Shown: piece by piece, positions 23,461-35,975 of the stretch
Layout: the number at the start of each line of letters is the position of its first letter
Numbering within the stretch: position 1 is the first letter of the stretch
NCBI GenBank assembly: GCA_027625915.1
Contig: JANTQA010000051.1
Coordinates: 4,030,501-4,094,500, forward strand
Direction: 5' to 3'
DNA from: Anaeramoeba flamelloides
Taxonomy: Eukaryota; Metamonada; Anaeramoebidae
Length of the DNA: 64,000 nt
Notes under the pieces: model-generated
The model's input: the letters and a program-made list of their open reading frames with translations, nothing else
Told to the model about the DNA's origin: nothing
Database searches by the model: none
Position numbers and translations under genes: made by a program

Positions 23461-24091
23461 ATTACCTTAAAAATAAACTTGAAAAAATCTATTTAAAATT
23501 GTTCACTTTTTGAAAATAGACCTATCTGCCTTATTATTCTAATATTAGACTTTTAAAAAATCTTGGTCAAACATTTAAATTCATTTCGAAAAATCGTTCT
23601 AAAATTAAAATGAGTTTATGAAACATTCTTTGATTTTTAGAAAAAGGTGGTTTGTAAAATTAAAAAGAAATAGACAATAAAACAATTATTTTTTCCTTTT
23701 CCATTTTCTAAAAACATTTGAAAAAAGTAAAAATAGATTTTTTGCTACTTAACACCAATTACATATCTCAAAACATTTTCCATTCAAAACAAACAATACG
23801 AGGATACCAAAACGGTTTCAAGAGAAATTCAAGCCTATCTTAATAAAAAGAGGAAAAAATTTAAAAGTGTTTATTCACACTTTTTTCTCGATAAAAAAAA
23901 AAACGAAGAATAAATTTTCTAAAAAAAGAATAACCCTATTGAAACTTGACATTTTGAAATGCGCTATGACAGAAATAAAAAACAAAAGTTTTTCGTTTGA
24001 TGGAATAATAATTAATTCAGGTAAAAATTAAAATGTTTGTAATCCTTTAATTTATTTTTTTTAATTTTCATTTCTTGCTCCTTGAAGGGAC

Positions 24092-25372
24092 ATGAATAAG
24101 AAAAATTGGAAAACCTTCAAAATTTATAAAGAAGGTCTGGTCTATTTCACAATCTCACTTATCTCGATTCTCTATAATTCATTTTATTCGAAGGAATGCT
24201 ATACTATCGAAGAAAAAATGACACTTGCAACGATCTTTAGGTTCTTGAGGAATTTTGACTATGTGCTTGTTTATTGTCTGTTAAGCTTACAACTCAGTTT
24301 TTTGGTTTACAAAATTAAGAAATGGTATCTTGAAGAAAGGATTTCTGTCAGGATCTTTTTACTTTGCCATGGGATCGTTTCTTTCCTATTGGTCTTGATT
24401 CCTGTTTTAAGGCCAGAGGAATTCAAAAATCCATATTCTCGAGCAGCACTTGCACTATTCAACAGCACCCTTTTTCTAAAATTCCACGGATACCTCATTT
24501 CGTTAGTTTGCCCAATTGAGAACCACAAATTGAAATCGGAAAGAAAAGAAGAAAAAAACAAAAAAATGGCGTCCAAAGAAGAAAAGGATCAGATCAGTCT
24601 CCAAGCAACATTAAGGACAAGGCAGCAATTTAGAAAGGAGGTTCTGAGAAGCACAACTTTTTTCAATTTGATCAGCTTTTTGATCAGCCCTACATTAATC
24701 TATTCTCACGATCAGGGCAAAAAGAGACCAAAAAAAAAAAAAATCAGGATCAAGTTCATTTTCTTCCAATCGCTTGCCACGCTTTCTGTAGCAATTTTAA
24801 TGTACCTAATTCTCAAGATCGGATTTTCAAGTATCTTTAACATCACTAACGTGAATTTCTTCCATCTCCCACAGATTGTGAAATGCATTGGTGCGCAAAG
24901 CTGTTTGCTTTGGATCTTGGTGAGTCTGCTCTTCCAATTCGCACTAACAATTGTTGCCGAAATCACTGGGTACGAAGACAGAAACTTTTTCGGGTTCTGG
25001 ACCAATTCCACAAATCTGGACGAATTTTGGAAAACTTGGAACATACCCGTACATCTCTGGTCTCTCCAGTACATCTATCTCCCCTGCCGAAAGTACATCC
25101 ACTTATCAAGAATGTCTTCTGCTTTTATGGTTTTTGCGGTCTCTGCCTTTTTCCATGAATATGTAATGTTCGTCGTCTCAGGAAAGCTAATTTGGATCGT
25201 CTTCGTGATTTTCCTTTTGCAGCCTCTGTTAATTATGATAGGTTACATGCTATCAAAAAAGGTCAGGATCTTATTTGTTCGATTTATAATGTACTCAGTC
25301 ATGTTTATAACCTTGCCTGGGATTGAAGCTAGCTATATAATTATTATGATTAAAAAAAAATTATTTGAATAA
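24092..25372 (+). CDS. DGAT1: MBOAT acyltransferase of the DGAT1/SOAT clade
   Basis: A polytopic ER enzyme, 426 residues, single exon, expected to transfer fatty acyl groups from acyl-CoA to diacylglycerol or sterol. The C-terminal half is diagnostic: SPTLIY (199-204), EITGYEDRNFF (290-300), WNIPVHLW (316-323, with the catalytic Asn N317) and SAFFHEY (351-357) with catalytic His H355. The IPVH and FFHEY wording is closer to DGAT1 than to SOAT (ACAT). A conserved LFLKFHGY block (127-134) also matches DGAT1. Lys/Glu-rich loops lie at 146-167 and 209-221. The acyl-CoA motif FYxDWWN reads FFGFWTN (299-305), so Asp and one Trp are replaced, and the usual C-terminal QP segment is diverged. At 426 residues it is shorter than typical DGAT1 (about 490). 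The ATG follows a 5' A/T-rich leader and no upstream exon is needed. Substrate is uncertain. Confidence 0.85.
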   Translation: MNKKNWKTFKIYKEGLVYFTISLISILYNSFYSKECYTIEEKMTLATIFRFLRNFDYVLVYCLLSLQLSFLVYKIKKWYLEERISVRIFLLCHGIVSFLLVLIPVLRPEEFKNPYSRAALALFNSTLFLKFHGYLISLVCPIENHKLKSERKEEKNKKMASKEEKDQISLQATLRTRQQFRKEVLRSTTFFNLISFLISPTLIYSHDQGKKRPKKKKIRIKFIFFQSLATLSVAILMYLILKIGFSSIFNITNVNFFHLPQIVKCIGAQSCLLWILVSLLFQFALTIVAEITGYEDRNFFGFWTNSTNLDEFWKTWNIPVHLWSLQYIYLPCRKYIHLSRMSSAFMVFAVSAFFHEYVMFVVSGKLIWIVFVIFLLQPLLIMIGYMLSKKVRILFVRFIMYSVMFITLPGIEASYIIIMIKKKLFE

Positions 25373-26627
25373 CTACTCCCTGAATCCAATTATTTTCTTT
25401 TGTCTTGAAAAAAATCGATTTGAACAAATAAAATGGGGTTTTTGTTTACAGCTATTTGAAAAAAGGCGTGGGCTAAGAGTTTTAACAAGTTGTGCTCCAA
25501 ACTGTTGAATCGGTTCTTTTTAATCCTTTTTAGTTAACACTTTAGATAAAGCTTTTATCATCCACTTTTTTAAAGCAGATGTATCAAAAAAGATCTGTTT
25601 TTTTATTATATATTTCTTCTCATTTATGAAATCTTATCAATTTGTTATTGAGTTATATCTTTGGAAGTAATGTAATTCTCGAGAATAGAGACTTAAATTA
25701 TTCCTAATTTTGATAAAGATAAATTTTGATTTGTCTGTTCTATAATTAAAATTTAACTCCAAAGTTCAAGAAGGAAGAGTCAAATTAGTGCGACAATATT
25801 TCCCCATTTAATTAATTTTGAGATCTTTTGGCTGTTTCTTGTCTTGTGATGAAACAAGGTATTATTAAGAAATGTCAATAAAAATTTTTTATTTCTTAAT
25901 TGGGAAAGGATATGATGAAAAGTGCAATATAGTTACATAATTTCAAATAAGACTGTCTCTAGATCCATTACCTCAATTTGGCCTGTGATAATTTTGCTAG
26001 ATAAGACAATTTATCATTAAAGTAAAGAACTTTATTTGGTATTTCTCTTTTATTATAATATTATTGTTGTGGATTTTAATTTTAATTTTTTTTTTTTTTA
26101 AAGAATGTAAAAATATCCTGTTATCTTAAATTTCCCAACTTTTCGATATAACTTTGAACATAATTTTTGACTTAAAAAAAGGATTATGCCAATAAATTTT
26201 ACTTTGGGAGTGAATATTATTCGTACAATAGGAAAGCAATTTATTTTTGATTGAGGAAGTTTTTATATTTTAATATTTCGAATTAGATTTAAAAAACTAT
26301 AGTTAAAGCTAATAACAAATCTTTATCAAAAAAATTCAACATTGTACTTCTAAAATAGAAATTTTCCTTTAGTTCTCAATTCTAAAATAAAAAAAAAATA
26401 TTGATTAAACTTTTTTCTTTTAAAGATGCCCAAAATTTATTTCAAATTTCAATTATTTTTTAGAATTAGGCTTTGAAGAACAAATAAGAAATAAGTAAAA
26501 TAAAATATATAAAAAAACAGTTTATATCCTAACGTAATAAAAACAAACAAATAATAATTTTTCTTTAAAATTGAAAAACTCATATTCTTTCCAATGTGTG
26601 AGAAAAATAAAAATGCCCATTGTGATC
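25373..26627. other. Intergenic DNA downstream of the MBOAT gene
   Basis: A/T-rich with no coding frame, RNA gene or recognisable repeat before the MITE at 26630. Short AATAAA-like words just after the stop (about 25427) could serve as polyadenylation signals. Confidence 0.35.
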
Positions 26628-26629
26628 TA

Positions 26630-27189
26630 AACTCTTTTTCAGTCAAAGGGGCCCAATTTTATTGAAGAAATGGAAGACATTCTATGAGTTTAATTCATTA
26701 CTCTTATCAAACTAAAATTTTCAATTTTTAGATCAAAATCATTTTTTATCATTTTGTAAAATTTTTTTTTTTTTGTTTTTTGCTTTTTGCTTTTTTTTTT
26801 TTTTTTTTTTTCTTCTTTTTTTTTTTTTTAAAAATTAACTTTGAAAAAAAAATGTTTGAAAAACGAAATAAACCTTAAGAAAGGTTAAGCTTTGTACGTT
26901 CTTTTAAAATTCATACATTTACAAGTAAAAAAACTTATTATCAACAATTTTAATTTTCTAAAGAAATTGAGAATTTTGCACGAGACGTTCCAATGAATGG
27001 GGACCAAAAAATTTTTAACATTTTTTTTTTTTGAAATTTATGGTTTGTCCAGGGGTTTCTTTTATAATTATGGACTCTTATAAGAAGTTTATTATTTCTG
27101 GTATTTCTAAACAATCTAAGTTTGGTTGATTCTTAAAAATAAAGTGACTTTTTCATTTTTGGCTTTTTCCCTTTGAGTGAAATGGAGTT
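26630..27189. mobile_element. 560-bp TA-flanked MITE, copy 2
   Basis: Second copy of the element at 704-1270, bordered by TA (26628-26629, 27190-27191). Left end AACTCTTTTTCAGTCAAAGG then GGCCCA; right end CCCTTTGAGTGAAATGGAGT. It is near-identical through GAAGAAATGGAAGACATTC and CTTATCAAACTAAAATTTTC. The two copies differ mainly in poly-T length and scattered bases, so they are relatively young. Confidence 0.7.
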
Positions 27190-28379
27190 TACTATTCCAT
27201 ATTAAATTTAATTCCAAATAGAAATAAATAATATTTCTATAGAATTATTTTCACTGTTTCGTATAATATTAGAATAATATATATTTACCTCGTGAACATC
27301 AAATTCACTATAATATGAAAATTATAGATGAATTTTAAAAGAACCAAAATCAAAAAAAATCAAAAAAAAAGAAAAATCGATTTCAATTTTGGAAATTAAT
27401 TTTTCTTCTAATATATATTAAAACCGTTTAAATACATATAATTTATTCATAAAAAATGAGCTAATTTGAGTTAAAATGGTATATAATCAATAAGAATTCG
27501 TGGATCAGGAAATAGCCCATTTCCAGGTAATTTTTACAATAATAAATCATTCTGATTTTGGATTGTGGAAATTTAAAAACAGCTCTTCATTTAAATTTCA
27601 AATACAAAAATTTAATATTTCTAAAAGTGTATAATGATAATACGAAAGTCCATTAAATGATCTTAAATAATTTCAAAAAAAAGGTAAGAGGGGCATTTTT
27701 TTGGTTCTTCAAAATTTTAAAAAATTCAACCTTTAAAGTCATTTTTACAATCATTCTTAAAAAATATTCAATGAGTAAAAATATGTAATTGTATATTTAT
27801 TTTAAAGTGGTGAAATTTCGGATATTGTTGTTAAATCCAATAAAATTTTTGAAAAAATCACTTAATTTTAATTTTATCAGATCAATTCAAATAATTTATA
27901 AAAAAAAAAACCAAATAAACAAAAAACAAAATAGCAATAATACTGATAAATTCTAAAAAAGTAAAAAAGCTTTTTATTTTCAAATTAATTTTTGATTCTC
28001 AAGTAAAAAAATTCTTTTTAAACAATCCATTTCAAAGAATATTTTAGAAACCCAACTATTTTTATAAAGTCTCTTTTTATTTCAAGTAATAAATTTATAA
28101 ATTCAAATTTTGGTTAAAAAATTAAATAAAATTATCTTTATATTTTCAATTTTTATCAGTATATCATACTCGGGACATTTTCTAAACCTTTTTTCTACAA
28201 AATTTCAATCAAAAAAACTTTATATATTTCTCATTATTAAGGGTCTAGTAAACTAAAAAAAATTCACTCGTAAAATTCAATAGTAAAATTCAGAAAAACA
28301 ATAACATATCTAAAAATGGGAAAACTAAGCTAAAAATCTTGAGTAGTATAGAATAAAATATCTTTTATTACTATTATCT

Positions 28380-29500
28380 AAATGAATTATTTTTTGAAAA
28401 AGTTTGATAAAATTTTTCTGTTTTTTGAAAAAGTCTAAAAACCCACATATTTTCAAATTATTTCTGAAAAATTTTTTTCATTGAAGAAGAAAGAAATATT
28501 ATTATCTATGAAATAAGTATACCAATATATACTTTAACAATAAAACCACTAACTTTTTAAATAGCTGAATCTAAAAAATCTACTTTATTACAAAAATAAT
28601 ACAATAATTATTTTAAAATTGAAATAAATATATTTATATATTAAAAAACAGCTCAAATCAATTTTTTCTTTTATTGAATAAAAAAATCAAAGAGAAAAAA
28701 AAACCAAACTATCAAATTAAAAATACCCCCAAAAGACTTTTTAATCTAGGAAAAGTCAACATATAACTTGAAATAATCAAATTTAGACAGGATTTTTTAA
28801 GTAATTTTACAATTAATAACCCAATATCAATACTTTCAGTGGGTTAGTGATGCCCCAAAAGATTAACAATATCAATAGGCCTAATTATAAATTTTCTTAA
28901 TTTTTCAAATATTTTTAAACAGATCAAACAATAATACAAATCAATAATCTATATATAAAAAATAATAGAATTTATTCAGATTAATTTTTTTCAATACTCA
29001 ACAATTCCTTTTTTTTTTTGCACTCTTAATATTTAAAAACTAATGTTTCCTGGCCTTTTAACTATCAAAAAATAAATAAATATTGTGTGAATAAAAGGTT
29101 TAATATTTACTGGGTCTCCAATGATTCAATATTTGATTTATTTTTTCGATTTTTTCAAATATAATGATAAATTTTCAAGATTTTTTGTTCTTGTAAACAC
29201 TCAGAAATGACTAAAAGTGGTATTCAATCAAAATAAAAAAAGAATTTTCAAATTTTTCGATTTTCTCTTTTGATGCAAAAATCCAAACAAAACTGATATC
29301 AAATTTTTTTTACTGGAATTAAATTGTATAAATTGAACTTCTTTTGAAATATGATAATCTATTTCTCAGAAGTTGATAAAAGTATTTTGGCTTATTGGGT
29401 TAATAGTATTCTTATGTAAAGAATTACTCTATTACCTCTTGGAAAACAAATAAATAAGTGTTATAAGTCCATTGAATAATTCGAAATGAGGCTTTATTAA
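28380..29500 (+). repeat. L repeat, copy 2
   Basis: Direct-orientation relative of 22310-23460: AATGAATTATTTTTTGAAAA, GAAGAAAGAAATATTATTAT, AAACACTCAGAAATGAC, GTTGATAAAAG and TTACTCTATTACCTCTTGGA appear in the same order. It forms an inverted pair with copy 3 across a centre near 29.7 kb. Confidence 0.5.
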
Positions 29501-29959
29501 GTGCTACATTTCACCTCTGGGGTCTTTTGAGTTGTTTCATTTTGTTTATATTCTCAACAAGAATTTTCTTACTTTAGGAATAGGACAAAAAAAATTATGT
29601 TTTTATACACGACCAAAAAAAAATTATAAAACGTATTTTTGTATGTAAATTTTACAAAAAATAAATAACTTTAAGTGAATACCAATTACAAATTTAAATT
29701 TAAAACATTTAAAAAATGTAAAATTAACTGGAAAAAATATTTAGAACTTCTTGAGTTGTTGTTTTGTATTTATAGTTTGAAATGGAAATTATGAAATATA
29801 AAAAAAAAAATTTGGTATGATCAAAGTAAAATTGTGAAAAATGTTGGAATTTTAAAAATTTTGGAATTTTTAGTTAAAGAGATTCGTAGTAGAGAAATTT
29901 AATTGAGTTTAAAGAACTTTTTCAAAGGCGCTTTTATCAATATTTCCACTATTAACACC

Positions 29960-31150
29960 TCAAAACCTGGTATTGAAGTAACCAGTAACCCATATTTATT
30001 TTTTCCCCTCGGATACAAGATAATAATATATATTCAAAAAAACATAATTAAGTCAGAAATAAAACGACTTTTATCAACTTATTATATATTTGTTTTCCAA
30101 GAGGTAATAGAGTAATTATTTGCATAAGTATACAATTAAACCCGATAAGTAACTTCATTTATCAACTTTAAAGAAATGAGTTATCATTTTTAAAAGAACT
30201 TCTTTTTTTCCTAATTGAAATTTTCAGTCAAACGATCTTAACTTTTTTGGTTAGATTTATGGATCTCAAAACAGAAAAAAAAAATTTGTCAAAGATTTTT
30301 ATTTTGATGAAAAATTACTTTTTGTAATTTCTGGGTGTTTGCAACAACAAGTAACGTTGAAATTATAACCTTATTTTAAAAACACAAAAAAAAATAAATC
30401 AAATATTAAATCCTTGAAGATAGAGAAAAATTGTTATTTTTTTTAATTCGCAAAGATTTATAAATTTCTTACAAGTTAAAAGACTATGTTATATTCTTTT
30501 TCAATAATGGAGGTAATGCGTAGAACTGTTAAGTATTTAATAAATTATTTGAGAATATCCATTTTTTTTTTTTTATTATACTTTTTAATTTAAATTGGTT
30601 TTTATTTCTTGGAAAATCTTTGAAAAATATTTGATATAACAATAAAGCCTATTGATAATATAATCCTTGGGTTGTTATGACTTATTGGATAGATAAAGAG
30701 AGGGATATTAATTATTGATTAAAAATTTCCAAATTTCAAAAGTGTTTCTTTGATGTTATTAGTTGAATTTTCCAGGTTTTTAAAAAAGTATTTTGGGGGT
30801 ATTTTTAATACAATGATTTGTTCGTTTTGTTTTTCTCTATTTTTTTTGTTATACAAAATGAAAAAATTGATTTGAGCTCGGTTCTTTTAATAAAAAAAGG
30901 TATATTTTTTCAAGATGAAAATAATTTTCTAATATTTTTGAAAGAAAAGTGGATTTTTTTACAGAGTTGTGACAGCTCTTTTTCGTTTCATTTTTAAAGT
31001 TTTTTTTTTGTCTATTTCCTTCATAAATAATAAGGCTGCTTTCTTCTCCTGGAAGAAAATAATTTATTTTAAATAATTCAGAAATATGTTGGGATTTTGA
31101 ACTTTTTAAAAAATGGGGAAAATGGATTAAGCTTTTTAAATCAATAATTC
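29960..31150 (-). repeat. L repeat, copy 3 (inverted)
   Basis: Reads on the minus strand like copies 1 and 2: TCCAAGAGGTAATAGAGTAA, CATTTATCAACTT and ATTTCTGGGTGTTT are reverse complements of their blocks. Further right, CAGAAATATGTTGGGATTT matches copy 1's AAATCCCAACAT segment. No open frame is conserved. Confidence 0.5.
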
Positions 31151-31622
31151 ATTTCAGAAAATAGTGTTAATAGTAAGAATACTTTTATAGCAATCATTTT
31201 TTTACTTTATATGTTTTTTTACAATTTCAATATTCCTTAAATTTTGTATTGGAAATCGCTCCTAAATATACACAAGGTTTTTTTTTTTCTTTTACAAGTC
31301 CCTTAACAATTTGTCTTCAATTTTTTCCGACAAAAACAAAATAAATACTTTCTTTTTCGATTAATAAATGAAAAATTTTTATTCCAAATTCGCAAAAATT
31401 TTATCAAATTATTTGAAATAAAAACATAACCATTCTCAAAAACCCAATCAGAAATGATATTTATTGGAATTGTATTAAGCTTCCTTTTTGTTCTTTGAGA
31501 TAAAATTTTAATAATTTTAACTTGATTTTCACAGTAAAAAAAAAAAGTGAAAAGATCGATTTTGTGATTGAAAAAAACAACAATTAGGGTATTTTGGGGT
31601 GGGTTTTTTTTATACTTTTTGT

Positions 31623-31817
31623 AAAAAACTGAACAAAATTTTCATTAGGCTTTATGAAAAAAACGTTTCTGAATTTAAAGTAAAAATTTAAATTATTTAA
31701 TTTTTAAAATAAGTTATCGAACTATCCCCCTTTTAGAATTACCCACATTGGTTAATTTACTACAAATGTGGGATTTAGATTTTCTTCTTCAAAGTAGAAT
31801 GAAAATTTTGTTAATTA
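31623..31817. mobile_element. ~195-bp MITE with ACAAAATTTTCATT ends
   Basis: Left end AACTGAACAAAATTTTCATT and right end AATGAAAATTTTGTTAATT are inverted. This is the same core as the 17602-17800 element. No coding frame. Confidence 0.4.
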
Positions 31818-32607
31818 TCTTCTACAATAAACAAAATCACAATGGTTTTTAATTGTTTTACATTCCCCAAAAAAAAACAATAGTAGAATAACACCCTAGT
31901 TTCACAATTACCCCCGGGTCCCGTTTTCACCTCTGTAAGTCCAACTATTTCACTTAGAAGGAAATATTTAACAAATCCTAAAAATTCCGTTCAAGTATTT
32001 CAACTTTTGAAGACAACCCTCATTTTTTTTTTTACATTGTTATACGACTTCTAATAATAGGAAAATTAATACATTTTATTCCTTTAAATAAAAAGAAACT
32101 TTGAAGAATTCGATGATTTAAAATAATTCCCTTGATTTAATCGATTTAAAAGGAGTGTTTTGCTCTATTAACAAAAATAAATTGTGAATTAAATTGTATT
32201 TTTACATTAATTGGAATTTTTTGATAGTTAAAAAAAAAATAATTAGATATATTTACAAAAGAGTTACACATTAAAATTTTCTACATTTTCTTCTGTCATG
32301 GAATTTTAATCTAAAAATCTAAAATAATACCATAAATGGGTTCAAAATGTTTTGAAAGTCGAATTTATTTCATTTTGGCAATAACTCTCAATTATTTGAT
32401 TCTCCAATAAACTAAAATTGTAGATAGGTTCCAAATTAGTATTTCTTGTCTCTTAATCAACCATAACGAGAAATTAATGACATCTAATAACAAATATTTT
32501 AGAATATGTTTTATGGGATGTTTCGTAGATCAAATATTTTATTGTTTTCTATTTGAGATTTTTTCCAAGAAAAAAAAAAATAAAACCATTAGAATTAAAT
32601 ACAAATA

Positions 32608-33145
32608 AACTAAAATTCAAAATTTTCGACACAGCTAAAACGTCACAAACAATCACAATAATACAATTTCATTGAAATTGGAGATAATTTTGATTTTTGT
32701 AAAATCTGAAAATCATTTTTTCATCTTTTAGTTTTTTTGGTTTTCATTTCATTGTCTGAATTACGTAATTTGCTTCGTTCGATTTAAAAAATTTTTGAAC
32801 AATTTATATTCGGTTTAAGTTGAGTTGTTCTTTTTAGAAGAACTCAAATAAAATTAGTTGGTAGTATCTAACCATTTGATCGATCAATATTCCTAATAGA
32901 ATTTCAACAAATTTACCAATCCGAATTTTTTTGTTTTGCTCTCTCCAAAATTTTTAACACACCCATGATTTATTTGTATTGATAATTATTTATTTATTGT
33001 TTCGTGAGTATTGTAATTTATAAATAAGTGTTAACATTTCAATTAGTGAATGAGTTCTAATTTGGTAAATCTTCTTGAATTGGTTAAATAAGTTTTTTTT
33101 TTCACAAATCGAATTTTGGTGTGTTAAAAATTTTGAATTGGGGTT
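32608..33145. mobile_element. Tc1/mariner-like MITE, copy 2
   Basis: TA borders at 32606-32607 and 33146-33147. The left end is AACTAAAATTCAAAATTTTC then GACACAG; the right end is GTGTTAAAAATTTTGAATTG then GGGTT, which is inverted. The interior matches the 4-528 element (TTGATCGATCAATATT, TTACGTAATTTG, internal AACACACC). Confidence 0.7.
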
Positions 33146-33147
33146 TA

Positions 33148-33924
33148 TATTCTTCAGTATTTTTCCAATACTCTGGATTTTTTCAAAAAAAAATTCTTCT
33201 TGTAAATGACTTTTTGGAATTTTTGTGATAGTACAAAAAAAAAATTTACTTTGAAACAGCCAATAGAAAGCTGTTGAAAAAAGAAGGAAAGGTGCTTAAG
33301 AATTTATATCATGTTTTCAAGAATCCTAAATTTTTGTGAATTAATTTTGCAATAATAAAAAAAAAAATAAAAGTATTCAAAAAATTTTTATAACTAATAA
33401 TTTGGAGAATAAATAATTTAATTATTTTTAATATCAGAGCGTCAAAAGAATTTTTTATACTTATTTTTTGATTTAACTTATTTCTTAATTCTTTGCAAAA
33501 TAATAAAAAAAAATTTTTTTTTATTTAGATTTCTTTTTCGAAAAAACTGTTTAATCATCAATACAATTTTTGAAATTATACCCCCACTGATACAACCAAA
33601 CATTTTCGCGATCAGGAGAGAAGGGAGGGGGGGGGGATGATTGAAAATAAGATTTTTGTAGATTGTATACAAACAACAAAATATTTAAATATTTTTAACA
33701 AAGAGAACCTCTAGGAGTATAGGAACACTTCGCATTCACCCCAGTATAAAGATAACTTTTGTTTAAAAGATTGCCAAGTTCGTCGTTTAACAATCTGAAT
33801 TTTTTTGTAAACTATTTTTCCACAAAATAAAGTAGAAAACCAAAATTGTAAAAATATTTCCCTACTTGAAAAAAACAACCACGTTAAAAAATCTCCTTAA
33901 ACAAAATTTCCTCAAAATTAAAAA
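33148..33924. other. Intergenic DNA with a G-run
   Basis: A/T-rich leader of the next gene. It contains an isolated ten-G run (33627-33636), rare in this base composition, next to a GGGAGAAGGGAGG-like purine tract. No coding frame is supported. Confidence 0.4.
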
Positions 33925-33942
33925 ATGTATTCAAACAATTCA

Positions 33943-33974
<32 letters not shown>

Positions 33975-35109
33975 TCTATTTTGCTATGGAAAACCCTTGA
34001 TGGATTTACTAAAAAACAAAAAATCTCTCAAGTTACTCAAAAAAAAATTTATCCACACAAAATTTTTTTCTGAAAGAATCGAACTACTACTTGAAGTTGT
34101 CCCATCCCAAATTGTTGGGCTTAAAAAAATTCATTTAAAGTCAATTAATAATAGCAATAAACAAAAAATAAACAAAGATACTTTTTTGGGATTTCAAGAG
34201 AATAAAATCGATGAAAAAATCAGTTGCACAGCCCTACCAACGGACACTTTTAACCAAAAAACACTTGACGAAAACAGTGATGAAGACCAAGATGTCAAAA
34301 ATGAGAATTTTGAAGATGATCAAAACAATCAAAGTTTATTCTCAAAAAAAATGGGGAATATGGTATATATAAATAAAAACGGGCCGAACAAACATGAACA
34401 TTTTCAAAATGATGTCCTTGAAAACGAAAACGAAAACGAAAATAATAATGAGAGGGAAAAGGAAAAGGAAAAGGAAAAGGAGAGCGATAAGACAAGTGAC
34501 AAGAATTATGATGTTCATCAACAAACAAACAAGCAGAAAAAAATATTATTACCCACTTACATTGAATTTAATAGGGAGGTATTGTATCTTTTGGAAAATT
34601 TAACAGGAATTTCAAGAAGATCACTTGAAAGGGGACTTTCTTCCTTCATAGAAAGAAATTTCCATCTTCACAATATCCGTCCACATAATAAAGAAAAAAT
34701 AATTTTTGGAAAAGCCTCTCTCAAAAAAAATAAAAAAAAAGAAAAAATTTATTTACGGAAAAGAAAAAAAAAATTTCGAATTACCTACAAAAAGCAAACA
34801 AAAACCAATCAAAACTCTGGTTCTTTGAAAACCCCAACCAAAGAAAAGGATCAAGGAACCAAGAAAGTCAACCAAACAAACCCCCAAAATAACAAGATAG
34901 CTCACAAGCTAAAAAAACAAAAAACAAATCCAACACAAAATCAATCACAATCACAAACACAACCAAAAAATACCCAACCTAACCAAAAAAATCAAAATTA
35001 TTTGACTTATGCATGTTGTTTGTCGTTTTCACCCCCACACAAAACACCAGTCTCTGAAAATAATTGGCTTTTCGAAATTGAAAAAAAATATTCTTATGAA
35101 TTTGATTAG
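33925..35109 (+). CDS. Unrecognised Lys/Asn/Gln-rich protein, 394 residues
   Basis: I do not recognise a family. The single frame runs to a TAG stop. A poly-T tract at 33945-33977 would encode a Phe-rich N-terminus, which is more likely an untranslated promoter tract; the in-frame ATG at 34000 (MDLLKNKKS, 369 residues) is then the better start. Visible parts: a basic N-terminal segment, an acidic stretch (about residues 115-135), an ENENENE run followed by EKEKEKEKE (164-185), one ordered-looking block, LPTYIEFNREVLYLLENLTG then ISRRSLERGLSSF (about 207-240), a strongly basic segment (KRKKKFRITYKK), a Gln/Asn/Thr/Ser-rich tail and a final YACCLSF. Basic patches suggest a nuclear or nucleic-acid-binding protein, but that is inference. 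It is probably a real gene because of the length of the frame in 75-80% AT DNA. Confidence 0.6.
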
Positions 35110-35960
35110 TGTTTTATGTTTTGTGACAACAAACAACTTTTTTCTTAATGAACATTTTACTTTATAAAATAAAAATAAAAAGAACATTGTAAATTTGTCA
35201 CACAATTTTTGAAGCTTTCTTTCCTTTGTGAAGCCCTTTTGATTCTTTGGGATTTTTTTTAAAGAAATAGATCAAAAATTAAAAATAAATTTTTTTCTCT
35301 TCGAATAACAAGGTAATAAGGACTTCGAAGAAGCTTAGTGATCAAAACACGAATTGATTTTAAAAATGTTTAATTTTTTCGCTTCAAAATTAAAAAGAAT
35401 GATTTGGTTCGATTCAAAATTGAATTAGCCATTGAAAAAGGAAAGAGTGTTTTGGATTGATCAATTTTGAATTTGCTAGAGAAATATTTCTGATTGAAAA
35501 ACTCAACAAATATTTTTTCACAAAAACATTTTTTCGAAAATTAAAAATAATTATTTAATTTAGGTCAAAAAGAGACCTTCTTATTAGGAATTCAAAATTA
35601 GACAGCCTGGGAAGTATAGGTCTGTTATTCACATTATATTGTTGTAACTAAAAAAATAATAAATCAAAGTGTTAAAAATCTAATTTTTTTTTTTTTAAAA
35701 ATTTTTTTAATTTGCGAAAATCATTTTCATTCCTTCTCATCATTCATTTGAAACTGGAAATAATTTAAATTATTTTCTTTTATTGAAAGAAACTGAGAGG
35801 CAAATTAATGATTTCCAGATAGAAGACAAATATTCAAGGCAATAATCTAATGATTCCTTAGGTTCATTTCTCAGAGAATCAAGACTGATATTAAATTTGA
35901 ACTTTTCTTGGTTTAAAAAGTCTAAAATGTTTGTGATCAAAAAATTTTTCATTCAAAAGC
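35110..35960. other. Intergenic DNA
   Basis: A/T-rich. A minus-strand open frame at 35952-35770 (60 codons, ATG start) has somewhat balanced codon use (for example SLRNEPKESLDYCLEYL) but no recognisable homologue and no partner exon. It is not claimed as a gene. Confidence 0.3.
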
Positions 35961-35975
35961 AAAAATGAAAAATAT

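Noticed and set aside
24307-25166. Several antisense and offset frames inside the MBOAT gene
   Set aside because: Shadows of a strong coding sequence with recognisable motifs.
33925-33999. Phe-rich hydrophobic N-terminus as a signal peptide
   Set aside because: It is encoded by a poly-T tract of the kind found upstream of another gene here; an in-frame ATG at 34000 is a better start.
35400-35430. GGTTCGATTC as a tRNA T-loop
   Set aside because: No matching acceptor, D or anticodon stems could be found around it.
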